Shown: in pieces, positions 31,515-43,949 of the stretch
Numbering within the stretch: position 1 is the first letter of the stretch
Layout of the letters: every line of letters starts with the position of its first letter
Source: Tridacna crocea
Lineage: Eukaryota > Mollusca > Bivalvia > Cardiida > Cardiidae
Length of the DNA: 64,000 bases
Direction: 5' to 3'
Assembly: GCA_943736015.1 (NCBI GenBank)
Contig: OX031061.1
Span: 11,913,290 to 11,977,289, forward strand
Program-made: the position numbers and the translations under genes
Notes under the pieces: generated by a model
Told to the model about the DNA's origin: nothing
Databases searched by the model: none
Seen by the model: the letters and a program-made list of their open reading frames with translations, nothing else

Positions 31515-31659
31515 ACTCTTCATTGAACACACACTTTTTGACTGGACCTAATCCAAGGCATTTGCAGACAACAAATTTAATATTACTAAAATGATCATTT
31601 CTGTCTTTTGGAGGGTAGAAAACATTGTGGGAAAAGGAGAAAATGCAGGTTACCAGCAT
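31515..31659 (-). mobile_element. Hairpin element A, cut at the palindrome by family E
   Basis: The long arm and left palindrome arm are present (GGAGAAAATGCAGGTTACCA); after CATTTT the sequence becomes TAGCTCACCTGAG, an end of family E. The remaining half is not found beyond it. Confidence 0.75.
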
Positions 31660-32070
31660 TTTTAGCTCACCTGAGTATGAAGTGCTCAGAGTGAGCTATT
31701 GTGATCACTCACAGTCCGTCGGCATCCGTTGTCTGTCCGTTCGTCCATCCACATTTTCTTGTTTACACTGTAGCATCTACAAATATCAACCAATCAGCAC
31801 CAAACTTGGTCAAAGTATATATGACCACAAGATCTCAGATGAATTAGATTATGGGTCTAATCGGACCAGAACATCTGGAGTATTTGCCCTTTAATTAGAA
31901 AAATTGCTTTATTTTACTTTTTTTACACTCTAGCATTTACAAATTTCAACCATTCAGCACCAAACTTTGTCAAAATATATATGACCATAAGATCTTGGAT
32001 GAGTTCTATTATGGGTCTAATCAGAGCAGTATGACTAGATTGGAGTTCACGCAGGCTGATCAGGGCTGAA
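31657..32070 (-). mobile_element. Family E element, partial, minus orientation
   Basis: Begins TTTTTAGCTCACCTGAG, the complement of the E terminus, including the hairpin AGCTCAC..GTGAGCT. It continues with two diverged units of about 155 bp (AACCAATCAGCACCAAACTT and AACCATTCAGCACCAAACTT). Confidence 0.65.
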
Positions 32071-32201
32071 CCTTTTTGCTTTTTGTAAGTTTTCTGCATG
32101 TCAAAGGACCTAATGATTCAGTAGCTTGTTATACTGAACAGATTTCATGACTGTATAATTCTGTGATGACTTGCTCAGTAATCATGCATCATGGAAATGC
32201 A

Positions 32202-32430
32202 TTAACTTCTTACCAAACAACAAAATTTTAGACTGGTTCAAATTGAAAACATTTGCAGATGAGGAAATAAATGTGACTCAAAAATTGAAACTTGACTTTA
32301 GAAGAGTAGAAGACATTGTGGGAAAAGGAGAAAATGCTGGTTACCAGCATTTTCTCCTTTTCCCACTTTGTTTTCAAAAAGATTCTTCTTTCAGGTCATT
32401 AAAAGTCAGGAGTCAGTGGTAAAGAGTTTT
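32202..32430 (-). mobile_element. TTAA hairpin element A
   Basis: TTAA on the left; the right end has drifted to TTTT. The core palindrome is nearly perfect. Confidence 0.85.
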
Positions 32431-32643
32431 GATGTAGCCTGCCACATGTGTTATTATTTGTTCAGCTTCATTGGGTACACTTTATTATACTGCCAACCTA
32501 CGAAGTACAGAAGGGGTATCCTGGTTTCACCATGTCTGTCTGTCTGTCAGTTCATCTGTATTTTAATTTCTGTACTCTTACTCAAAAACAATTTGACTTG
32601 GTATCCTGAAACATATAAGTGTGCCCTATTATTTTTGGAATTT

Positions 32644-33070
32644 GGCCTTTCTCTATGGCATATCTTAGAAGGCGATATGCAGCTGCTTCCCTAATAATTC
32701 GTAGGATTGCAGCAGGCTCGGTACTTCTTGTTCCAAATCCTATATTTTTTTCTCGATGTAAATAGGGTTTGGAATGGGAATCAATTGGCCTGTGGGACCC
32801 CGTGTGGTTTAATCAGGGGTATAAGAATAAACCACTGCAGTCCCGTGATCTTATCTGCCATTTCATCTGGCAAAACAAACGTGACAGCATGCATGACGTA
32901 AAAGGCGACAAAAGGGGCATCATTTTGTGTTTGGTCCTTTCCATATTTATCATGTTTGTAATATGTTGTTGCATGTATATGTTATTTTCACCTTGCATTA
33001 TTGTTTACTGAGCAAGTGTGCCAAATATGACCTAAGTTGTGGACGGGCCTTGAAACGCTATTCATTCATG
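32644..33070 (+). mobile_element. SINE-like retroposon, 5'-truncated
   Basis: Matches the full element at 40641-41135 from GGCCTTTCTCTATGGCAT onward, ending in a short ATTC tail. Confidence 0.7.
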
Positions 33071-33914
33071 CTATTATTTTGGGCTCACATGGGTCTAAGG
33101 TCAAGGTCATACATGAACATTGTTTTGAAAACAACTTCCCTTCTCTGATTTTGCTGCTCCAGTGACAAAATGCTGGTAGGGTGGTGAATATTTGTTCACT
33201 TTATGGCTATTTGAGTTGTTTCAGCATTTGTGTGGATACAGTATAGGAACATCTCTTTTGTATTGTTTCATGTTATAGCAGGTCTGAGGGTATACTTTGT
33301 TTTGTACAGAATGTACTGGGGAAAAAATATTAGTTTGAATTTATCAAGTTAGAATTATGTATGTTAGGGATACTGTAATTCTTTAATTTTTTATGGGGGC
33401 ACAAAGGTCTTACCTTATTTTCCTATAACCATTAGATGCATTTTTAATTGTTTTATTTTGGAGTTGTTTTTCTTGCTCTAAAAGATATATACATTTTTAA
33501 GGTATATTTGTATAAAGGATTAGCATAGATTTTCTATTCGTTCAGGTTGTGTAAGAACACAGAGAAAATTTACAGTTTCAAAATGTTTCAGGACGAAGGA
33601 ATTTTTCAGGTATAGTATCAAGGCTCAAGGAATTCTAACAGACTGTTCAAAGGCACAGGTGCTTATTTTAAGGTTTTATATTATTGGTGCAAGGGATATT
33701 TTCTATTGTTTTAGGCAGAACAAGATTATATTCTCATTTTACAGGTTCAGGTAATGTATCACCTGGGTTCAGGGGACTTCTTCAGGTTGTTCCAGGGCAT
33801 CAGATATTGACACTTATCCTGCTGTAAAAAAAAAAAGGTTGATGATCAAACAAACACATTATACTAAATGTATGGGCATTGGGCTGGACTAATGAAACCC
33901 AAACTACTTATAAA

Positions 33915-34022
33915 ACAGCGGAGGATGTAGAGCAAGATCAGACTGCATGTATGTGCAGGCTGATCTTGCTGTACATTCTCCGTAAAAGTCATCCATGGTC
34001 TCGTCCGGCAGGATAAAGGTTA
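33915..34022. mobile_element. Family D palindromic element
   Basis: AGCAAGATCAGACTGCAT and its partner TGCAGGCTGATCTTGCT; it ends ATAAAGGTTAA, abutting the A element at 34020. Confidence 0.6.
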
Positions 34023-34266
34023 ACCCATTACCACACAATCCCTACTTTTGACGTCCCTGAGAAAGAAGCCTTTAGAAAAAATTGTGGAAAAAAGAGAAAA
34101 TGCTGGTAACTAGCATTTTTTCCTTTTCCCACAATGGTTTCCTTCACAAAACAAATGGTTACCCTTCACAAAACAAATTTCAAACTTTCATTCACTTTCA
34201 TTTTGTCGTCTGCAAATGCTTTGGATTTAGACAACCCCAAAATATTGTCGTTTGGTAATGAGTTAA
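34020..34266 (+). mobile_element. TTAA hairpin element A with a small internal duplication
   Basis: TTAA at both ends. CCTTCACAAAACAAAT is duplicated in the right arm, explaining the 247-bp length. The palindrome has several mismatches. Confidence 0.85.
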
Positions 34267-34387
34267 AGGTGCAAAAGGATTAGAGCCATGCTCTGGCAAA
34301 AAGAGGCTTAATGCACCTCCATGATGCATTGTCAGAGCCCCAGATAAGAGGGAGTGATGGTATTCTAAATCCATTATGTCTGTTCCA

Positions 34388-34460
34388 AACCCTATGTTGT
34401 GGGTACTCATTAGAATCATCTCAATGAGATGATTCTAATTAGTACCCCCAAAATAGGGTT
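34388..34460. repeat. Short palindrome, 73 bp
   Basis: AACCCTATGTTGTGGGTACT and GAATCATCTC on the left are mirrored by GAGATGATTC and AGTACCCCCAAAATAGGGTT on the right. It is unrelated to the TTAA families. Confidence 0.7.
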
Positions 34461-37400
34461 TAATGGAGAATAGATAATTAATATCTTAAATTTGAAATCA
34501 AGATCATTCTCTCTATCTAGAGCTCTGCATTGTATAATGCAAGTGATGATATAGTATTGGATTAATTATATCCATTTCTTCAGACAAATAATCAATTTCT
34601 GTGGCAGAATGGTGCTTGGGCATGTAAAACATTGACCTGAAGTAAAAAGTTTCCACCCATGTCAGCCTGCATGAACTGTGCAGGCTGATATGAGTTGATG
34701 CTTTTTGCATATGCATTAAGCTCCCTTTTCACAGAGTATGGTTCATACTGTTTATGTTTCTCAAGTGGTATTACTCATTTCACATGACTGACTGACTTAG
34801 AATAAGGTGTCCATGGTTGGGGATAGAGTCGGAGCAAATTTACAAGATCGGGGAAATTTTAGGATATTTTACGATTGGCCAGGGAATTTTTATATTTTAA
34901 GCAGAAAGTCATGGAATTTCGAAATAACAAGTCTATGAATGATAAAACCATCGAGAATAAAGGCTAAGGCAGTTTCTTCATGTTTGGCTAATTATAATTG
35001 CTTTTTTTTTTTTCAAATTATTTTTTTCAGAAGAAACTGAAGGGTGTAGCGTCCCTTGCCTCCCCATCTGAAACTTCTTTTCAGGAATAGAAGATATTAA
35101 ATATTTTTTTTAGATAAACATTAGCAGGTTTTCATTTTCAGACTTTCGTTGCTATGTCCATATGTAGACAGCTGGATACCTTTATTTTTTTAGGTGACAT
35201 TATAGTCCATTTATTTCTGTTTTGATATTAGCCTACATGACTATAACATATTCATTACAAATCTTTCACTGCAAGACATACCAGTAATGCAATATGTCAT
35301 GGTGATTGTTGTTTTATCTGTGCTTGCCTATAAATTATGTAAGGAAAATGTGTTATTTTTCTCGTGTAAATACTGTTGGCCATAGTTTCTTGTTTTCTTT
35401 GTACCTTTCCATCATCTGCTGTTTTTATTTAGTCTTTCTCTGACCTTTCTCATTAAATGTGCACAAATATTTAGAAGTCAACATGTCTTGTTGATATGAT
35501 TTAGTATCATATGAATTGCTTAATATTATAGAAATGCTGAGCAAACTTTCTATACAAGATAATGCTGGCACATGTTTTTTCATTATGTGGCAACCGAAAC
35601 CATCAATTAAATTTCATTCACTTTTTTTAAAGTCTGACTAGTAATTCTATGAGTTGGAGATAAAAGTGACTATATATATTTTTCTTGTTTTGGAGTACAT
35701 AAGGGCATAAGATTTACATATCATGGTATGTTAAAAAAGGAAATGAGTTGTTCTTTCTTTGTTTCAAGATGTACGTATAGGGATTTATTGACATAGGCTG
35801 TAACAGGGAGACTGTTTTTGTTTCAGGTTATTAAAGTAACACAGGTGTTATTTCATTTTGCTTTAGTTTGTTTTACTTTTAAAGTTTTCATAGTTTCAGG
35901 TTAAAAATACAGTAAGTATATCTACTTTTGTGTAGATTATAACAAGGACATGTTCAATGTTTTATGTACATGAGAGGTTTTAATTGTTTTGGTTTGTATC
36001 ATGGCATGAGGGTTATTTTTAATGTTCAATTCTTTGAAAGGGATAACAGGAAAAGAATAGATTATTTTATGCTATAGTTCTACTTGTCTCATGGAAACAA
36101 GGGATAATTTATGATAGTTAGGGCACTAGAGTGTTTTGTTTTGTCTTACAAGTGGTATCTGGTCACAACAATTTTTTTGAAATTTGTTCAAGGTATTAAA
36201 AGAATACCCAAAACAATATATATTGTAAGATTTGTTTACTGGAACATATGGGATATTTTGTATTAATTCAATTGTTAAGGGCACAAAGGTTAGTTTTATA
36301 TTGTAGAGTTGTATATAGGGAAAAGGGATATTTTATCATTTCAGTTTGTAACAGAGACATAGGGAAAATTATGAAAGTTACACAGGCTGTTAGAGGGACT
36401 CAAACATGCTTTATGATGTTTCATTTTGTCTAGTTTATGTATGTAGTTGCAAGATATAATATGGACACAGGTTATCTCATGTACTTCTGGTTGTTTGAGA
36501 GATATTTTATACAGGTTATATTTTGCCAGGTTGTATGAGGATACAAAAGATTTTTTTTATTGTTTCAATTTATACCTAAATAAACATATATTCAGAAATA
36601 CTAGGAAATAGTAAACTGTTACAAGTGAAATAGGTATGCTTAGGATAATGTACAGCTATGGTTTAAATGTAATATAAATATATATGTAGAAATGTTATGA
36701 ACTACAATACTATGACAAATGAAACAGGTATGCATGGTATAATATATAGATATTATTTCAATGTTTTTTTTTTCTTCAGAGTTTTACTTTTACAACACAA
36801 TTCTTTTTTCAATGTTATGCATTTTAATAAAGATACTATGTATTTTTGTTCAGGATGTTAACAGTAGATGTTTTATCTATTTTCATATCATGTCAGTTTG
36901 TATTAGGGAATATGTGTATGTTTAAATTGATTTTTTTTGTGAGTCTGTAGCAGGCTATACCATAGAAAGGATATATTTTCACTGTTTCATGGAACTCATG
37001 TGATACCATGTAAGCATGACTTGTGGGGTATTTCACAATTGTGTTTATCAGGTACAAGGGATTTTTTTTGTGATTTGTTGTTTCAGAGTGCCAGGGATGT
37101 TTGTTACTAATTCACGTTTTACCAGGGACACAGGTAATATTATATGTATTGTCATTGGTTGTATCAAGAGCATAAGGAATGTGCTAAATATGTTCTTTAT
37201 TGTTAGAAAATTATATTACTGCATTCAGATTGTTCCCATATTGTTACTGTCTATTTGTTCAGGTTGTACAAGACCACAGAGCAAAATTTGTAGTTTTAAA
37301 TTGTTTCAGTACAGAGGAACTTTCCAGGTAAAGTATCGGGACACAGGTGCTTGTTTGCATGTGCTAAAGTATGAGCTAAAGGGGTTTTTACCTATTTTTT

Positions 37401-37651
37401 TTTTTAGGTAGAACAATATCATATGCTCTTATTTTACAGGTTCAGGTTGTATCAGGGTTCAGGAGATTTTTTTAGGTTGTATCTGGGCATCAGGTGTTAT
37501 AGGTGCAAAAGGACTTTGTTTAAGTTGCTCAAGGGGTATTATTCATTTCCCATGACTGAATGAGAAAAATGGTATCAATGGTCAGGGAAAAGTCTGAGAG
37601 AACAAAAAATCAAGGTCAAGGAATTTGAGATTTGTCAGGGAATTTTGGAAT

Positions 37652-37881
37652 TTAACCCTTTCCCAAAGGAAAAAATTTTGGACTGGTCCAAATTGAGAGC
37701 ATTTGCAGACGACAAAATTAGTGTTATTCAAAGAGCAAAATTTGTTTCCAGCAGGGAAGAAAAACATTGTGGGAAAAGGAGAAAATGCTGGTTACCAGCA
37801 TTTTCTCCTTTTCCCACAATGTTCTCAAGAGGCTTCTCTCTCAGGGCCGTAAAAAGCAGGGATTGTTTGGTAAAGGGTTAA
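37652..37881 (-). mobile_element. TTAA hairpin element A with a paralogous empty site
   Basis: TTAA ends at 37652-37655 and 37878-37881; palindrome centred at 37793. The paralogous position in copy 1 of the duplication (34897-34900) carries a single TTAA and no element. Confidence 0.95.
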
Positions 37882-40640
37882 ACAGAAAGTCTGGAAATTT
37901 TGAAATAACAAGTCTATGAATGATAAAACAAACAAAAATAAAGGCTAAGGCAGTTTCTTCATGTTTGGCTATAGAATAATTGATCGTGACAATAATTTTT
38001 TAATCATATAATTACATTTTTCAAATTATACTTGGAGGAGAAACTGAAGGGAGTAGCGCCCCTTGCCTCCCCAGCTGAAACTTCTTTCAGGAATGCATAA
38101 TACGGGGAGATGCTCAGATCGCCATGGTGTATACCATTCATAAAGTTTTAAATTCAAGAATTTTATTGCTCAGTCTGTTTATAGCCAACTAAAAACAGGT
38201 ATACTTCTTGTTTTTATTCCTGAATGGAAAATTATTATTGTCCCTTTATTTCAAAAGATATAAGCATAAATGGCTGTAACCAATTAATTTTCTTATACTG
38301 CGACATTCTAATTTTTATACCGTCTTATGCAATATGAAAGAAGTCATACTGGTTGCTGTTTTACCATTGCTTGAGCTTTTAGTCATGCATGATAAATATG
38401 TCATTTTTCACATTTTAAATACTGCAGGCTGCAGTTTATTGTTTTCTGTGCAACACCACATCCTCTGTTGATTTTATGTAGCTGTTCACTTTGACTTTTC
38501 TCACTAAATATCTGCAAATAACTATTACTCAACATTTTCCTCTCTTTTAGTATCATATGCAATGCAATGAGTTGTAAAAACAAGTGATATTATATTATGA
38601 TTTTCTCATATTGAAGTGCATAAGGGTACAAAGAATATGTATAATTCTATGTTGAAAATAGACATCAGGTGTTCTTTCATTCATTTCAAGTTAAACATGT
38701 AGGGAATAATATGTATAGTTGTAGGTTGCGATAAAGATATGTGTTTGTTTCAGGTAATTAAAAGTGACATAGGTAATATTTCATTTTGCTTTAGTTGGCA
38801 TTAGTTTTAAAGTCTCCATGGTTTCAGATTGAAAATGCAGTAAGTATATATTCTTTTGTATAGATGATAACATGGATGCATGGGATGTTATATTTTTAAT
38901 GTACATGAGACCTGTTAACTGTTTTGGTTTGTATCATGGCACAAGGATTATTTTTTGTGTTCAGTTTTTGAGAGGGACAACAGGGACAAATGCATTATTT
39001 TATGTTGTAGTTCTAATTGTAACATGGACACAAGGGATATTTTATGTTGTTTAAGGGTATACAGGAGGTCTTTGAGTCTTTAACACTGTATCTGGCCATT
39101 TGAATTTTCTTCATATTGATTAAGGTATAAAAAGAACATGCAAAAGACAACATATTGTAAGATATGTTTACAGGAGCTCATGGGGTATTTTGTATTACTT
39201 TAATTGTATAGGGCACAAAGGATTATTTCATATTGTAGAGTTGTATACAGGGATAAAGGATATCTTACCATTTCAGTTTGTAACAGGGCCATAGGGAAAA
39301 ATGTGAAAGTGACACACGTTGTAAGAGGGTTTGAAACATATTTTATAGTATTTAATTTTGTTTATAGAGTAATGCCTATGTTGTTGTATGATGTAACATG
39401 GATACAGGCTACTTAATGTACTTCAGGTGGTATAAGAGATATTTCATAGTTCATATTTCACTAGGTCAATTTCAGGATACAAAAGATTTATGTGTTGGTT
39501 CAGTTCATATGTAAATAAAAATAATGTAGATATATGGAATTAATATGCTGTTACAAGTGAAATAGGTATACATAGGATAATGTGCAGCTATTATTCAAAT
39601 GTAATATAGATAAATATAATTACATGTATGTAGAAAAATCATTACTAGAATACTGTTACAAGAGAACTAGGTATGCATGGGATAATTTACAGATAGTATT
39701 TTAATGTTTTATATATTTTAATTCTTCAGGGTTTTACTATTACATGGCATATCTTTTATTGTAAAAGTTTTTGCTGGGATGTTATGTATTCTGGGTTGTA
39801 AACATTAGATGCCTTATGTATTTTCATAGTATGTAATTTTGTATGATGGGAAATATGTTTGTCTTTACCGATTTAAGCTGTATCAGGGCACATTTTTTTT
39901 TATAAGGTTACATCAGAGTATACTGCAATAGGGATATTTTTTGTATCAGGATACAAAAGGTGTGTTTCAATTTACATGTGTACAAGAATTACTTGTGTAA
40001 AATCATGTACCAGTATACTGTAACAAATAAAGTAGGTATGCCAGGGTTTAAATATATAGATATTTTTAAAATTTCTTAATGAAACAACTGATATATTTAT
40101 TATATAGGGTTTACCATTACAAGGGATACTTTCGTATTTTTTTTTTTTTAAAAGGATATTATACCTTTTTTCAGATTATATCTGGTATATAAAAGATACT
40201 TTTTGAGAATTTATTCTTATTTCTTGTTCAGGTTGTGAACAATACATTATTTATAATCATATTTTCAAACAATATAACTTTGAAAAATGTTTAAAAAAAG
40301 GATTATGTTTTATTGTAATATGTTTTTAATCATGACACATTAGTTTTTTTGTGTCATTTTTGTTTTTGATGGTGTAGGTGTATAAAAATGTATTATAATG
40401 TGGCTGAATGCATCTGGTTGCAAAAGACATTTTTACTCTGTAATATCTGTTACAGTGACACATAGAATTATGTTAATACAAGTTGTAACAGAGCTACACA
40501 AGATATTTTATTTTTATTTTGTCCCTACAATTACCAGGGGATGCAATAGTAGAAGGTATATGTTTCATTATTTCATGTTATATCAAGGCACAAGGAAAAG
40601 GTTTTTCTTATTTTTTAAGTCATAATATTGAAACAGAAAA

Positions 40641-41135
40641 TCCCCGTGGGGTCCCGGGGGTTTTTTACTTTATAGAATAGGACCTCGGCCTTTCTCTATG
40701 GCATGTCGTAGAAGGCGACTAAAATTAGAGACAAACGGCTGCCTTCCTCGTAATTCGTAGGATTGCAGCAGGCTGGGTAGTTCTTATTCCAAATCCTATA
40801 TTTTTTTTCTTGATGTAAATACGGTTTGGAATGGGAATCAGTTGGCCTGTGGGACCCCGTGTGGTTTAATCGGGGGTATAAGAATAAACCACTGCAGTCC
40901 CGCGATCGTCACATCTGCCATTTCATCTGGCGGAACAAAAGTGACAGCATGCATGTCGTAAAAGGCGACAAAAGGGGCATCATTTTGTGTTTCATCCATT
41001 CCTCATTTATCATGTTTGTCTTATGTTGTTGCACATGTATGTTATTTTCACCTCGCATTATTGTTTACTAAGTAAGTGCGCCCAATATGACCCAAGTTGT
41101 CGACGGGCCATAAAACACTATTCATTCATTCATTC
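40641..41135 (+). mobile_element. SINE-like retroposon with target-site duplication
   Basis: Starts TCCCCGTGGGGTCCCGGGGG and ends in an ATTC tail. It is flanked by the 14-bp direct repeat ATTGAAACAGAAAA (40627-40640 and 41136-41149), the signature of LINE-driven insertion. A loose box B-like GTTCTTATTCCAAATCC lies near 40780. It has no coding capacity. Confidence 0.75.
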
Positions 41136-41394
41136 ATTGAAACAGAAAAAATTGATGTATATGTTGTAACGTATTGGAGCGACTCATAGATACTTTGTAA
41201 TAATTAAGACACAAGAGATATTTGTTACCATCATTTGTGCAACGGATCTTTTTTTAATTGTCATTCATTGTGTCAGGGACAAGGGGAATAATATATGGAT
41301 TGTTTCAAGTTGTACCATGGGCACGAGGAATGTGCTATCTATTGTTCTCATTATATGTATAGTTTGCATATATCTCATGTTGTATTTGCATAAA

Positions 41395-41586
41395 TTGTTA
41401 TTCACTGTTTATATTAGGGAGGTGAGACAATTATTTACTGCTCTAAGTTTCTTCTCACTCAGACACATGTATATGGATTGGTACTTTCACTTGTTATTCA
41501 CTGTTTATATTAGGGAGGTGAGACAATTATTTACTGCTCTAAGTTTCTTCTCACTCAGACACATGTATATGGATTGGTACTTTCAC
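41395..41586. repeat. Exact 96-bp tandem duplication
   Basis: Two copies, 41395-41490 and 41491-41586, that look identical and are therefore recent. They sit directly before a hairpin element. Confidence 0.9.
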
Positions 41587-41799
41587 TCATTACTAAATGA
41601 CAAAATGTTAGGTTTGTCCAAATCGAAAGCATTTGCACTTGACATTTTAAATATGACTGAAAATTTCACATTTGTTTAGTGAAGGGTAGAAAACATTGTG
41701 GGAAATACAGAAAAGGAATTTTCTCCTTTTCTCAAAATGGTTTCTAAAGGCTTCTTTCTCAGTGGCATCAAAAGTAGGGATTGTGTGGTAATGGGTTAA
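41586..41799 (-). mobile_element. TTAA hairpin element A, palindrome shortened
   Basis: The right end is TTAA at 41796-41799. The centre of the palindrome (GCTGGTNACCAGC) is deleted, leaving GGAAATACAGAAAAGGAATT. Confidence 0.8.
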
Positions 41800-41858
41800 G
41801 CAAATAACTCAGGTATAACAAAATTTACAAAAATAAAAAAAATTCTGATAGATCTTAC

Positions 41859-41925
41859 CTGAACTTAGTTTCATCCCTCTTGATTTGACGTGGTGGGTCA
41901 TATCGCAGGCCACATTGTTTATCAT
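41859..41925 (-). CDS. Candidate first coding exon, unknown product
   Basis: ATG at 41925 opens 22 codons (MINNVACDMTHHVKSRGMKL) ending at a consensus donor, TTCAG|GTAAGA, in phase 1. The upstream minus-strand sequence to about 42300 is non-repetitive and promoter-like. Later exons would lie to the left. The pair at 24.0-24.2 kb is on the same strand, but its phase-0 start would require at least one intervening exon. I do not recognise the protein. Confidence 0.3.
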
Positions 41926-42299
41926 ATGACAAAATTCACATTTCACATATAAATATCCACCGAGTCCTTTCTATATTTCTCCCAACAATGCTGTCGTAAG
42001 AGAAGGAAACAGGCCAGAGAAAGCAAAATTGACATGCTCTCAATTTTTTCGAAAGAACATCGAATTTAAAGGACGTCGGCCAACCTTCCAACTATAACCT
42101 GTCGTGGCAAATTCTACATGGTCACAAGCCTCAGGCAAACAATCCACATGCATACTTATGCCAGTCAAAACTGATCTTGTGGCAAGACTGGGCAGCCTTT
42201 CTGTTCTGCGTGAATCGGCCTGTACTGTACAGAGTTGTCGTTCGTTTCTCTCACCATGCAAGAAAGTGCGGAAGTCTTAGGATTCCATAACAGTTGGCC

Positions 42300-43650
42300 A
42301 ACTTTAACTGTCTCTTAGAAGGTATTTTTAAGCATGAAATCAATCACTATGAACACTTCTTTGATCAGTAAAATCAGTTAAAGCCATTTTCGTTAGAAGC
42401 AGTGGCTTATTTGGTGGACTACTTTTTATGGGGTTAACTGAAATGTTATGGCGGTTGTTAGGTATGTTCATCACCGATACATAGGCAATTAGTTCAGTTT
42501 TTACACTTATTTATTTTTCGAATTTTGGAATTTCGTAAACTCTGTGGCGACAACCGCCACAAAAAGGATTTTATGAAATGTTACATATATTGATTCTTGA
42601 AGACAGAGCCATAATGAAGTGTTATAGCTAAACAGATTACCTGCTAAATAAGTGATATGAAACTTTCAAGCCACTGTAAAAACCCAAATTTTGCGCTTTT
42701 TTATTTAATCTCACCTTATCTGACAGTGGAGATCCAAGATCAGACTGTGCATTCTGTATTACAAGTATTAATTGCAGTTCTGTGTTTTGGGAGGCCAACG
42801 ATATTTTGTACTTAGAATGAGTGAGACAGGGAGAGGGTGGGGAAAGTAATGTTACAGGTGGGATTCTATTTGATAAAATGCTTTGAAGCACATCAAGATA
42901 TTATGAAAGGCATATGGGTGTGTGTGTAGTATTTTCACTTTTAGCCAAGGACAGAAACACATGGGAAAGAATACATATTTTGATGGATACTTTTTTTTTT
43001 TAATTTTGAAGTGATATTTAGAGAGAGAGAAAAAAAAAAGAGAGTGAAAAAGAGAGCAGTCAGTAGATCTATAGTTTTGAACAGTATGGAAACATGAACA
43101 TTGAAACTGTGAAGATTTTTCGAAGAATGAATTGCATTCCCATTTGTGAGTATACATTTTTAAAGTTATAGATTTAAATAAAACGTGATTGAAAACATAT
43201 GAAGGCATTGGAAGCATAGACATATATGGAATACCAGGGGGTAGTTCATAAAGTATAAGGATGGCACTAGTTTGCTTGAGAATGCTGTCAAAAAAATTCA
43301 AGATAAAAGGTAAGCGTGAAGTAGAGAACTTTTCTATACAACCAACGTGACTGCAGGGGTTTTACACCATTGAAAGGTAAATGAATAATTATTTTTGAAT
43401 GGAACAGGTTTTGTCCTTCCTGACTTGTGTGGGATTGTATGGTTACTGATGCAGGTAAGGATGTCATATGGGAGAAAAAGAATAATTTCATATACAGGTA
43501 AGAGTATATAATTGTTGCCTAAAAATGTATGAGCTTGTTACATTCTTTTCACATGTGGACTGCCGTGAAAAATCAAGCATAAAGATCATAGCCATCTTAA
43601 ATCAATTGCCGCTATAATTATCCATGGTATATAATGATGATGTCACATAC
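42300..43650. other. No firm gene; minor repeats only
   Basis: Contains a worn family D piece at 42710-42775 (GATCCAAGATCAGACTGTGC) and a small inverted repeat (GGCGGTTGT at about 42452 and ACAACCGCC at about 42551). Nothing coding could be supported. Confidence 0.4.
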
Positions 43651-43949
43651 TACAGTTCTATTGCACTACCCAGTCTGGGGTGCCAAATCTTCAATTTTGA
43701 CCTCAACTCCGTAGAAAGCATCTGTATGGTATCATTATTGTTGCAGATACATTCCATGCTTTCAAATTGTGCAATGTATCTTTGAAAATTCTTTCAGGAG
43801 TGAACATTTGAACAACGTAAATCTTTGAAAAGGACTGCTAAACATGAAGCCACAAGAAGTGTTGTCTTATTAAGGTGCAGTTACATGCGAACGATTTTAA
43901 AAGTCGGACCAGAAGTTAAAGGGATATGGAACAAACATAATCTTAGAGA

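Larger units (their letters stand above)
33230..37240. repeat. Segmental tandem duplication, copy 1, of degenerate minisatellite
   Basis: Pairs with 37241-41400: for example TAACAAGTCTATGAATGATA at 34925 and 37906, TTGTAGAGTTGTATA at 36301 and 39233, and TTTTACAGGTTCAGGT near 33739 and 37432. Internally it is built from diverged units of about 50-70 bp with a core like TTTCAGGTTGTATCAGGG. No coding sequence is visible. Confidence 0.75.
37241..41400. repeat. Segmental tandem duplication, copy 2
   Basis: Follows copy 1 directly in the same orientation. It has gained a hairpin element A at 37652-37881 and a SINE-like element at 40641-41135. Copy 1 instead has about 900 bp extra at 33840-34740, including the A copy at 34020-34266. 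Confidence 0.75.

Noticed and set aside
42040..42261. Minus frame of 73 codons with plausible composition
   Set aside because: No family features or supporting splice site in its frame. It may be 5' sequence of the candidate exon at 41859-41925 but cannot be called coding.
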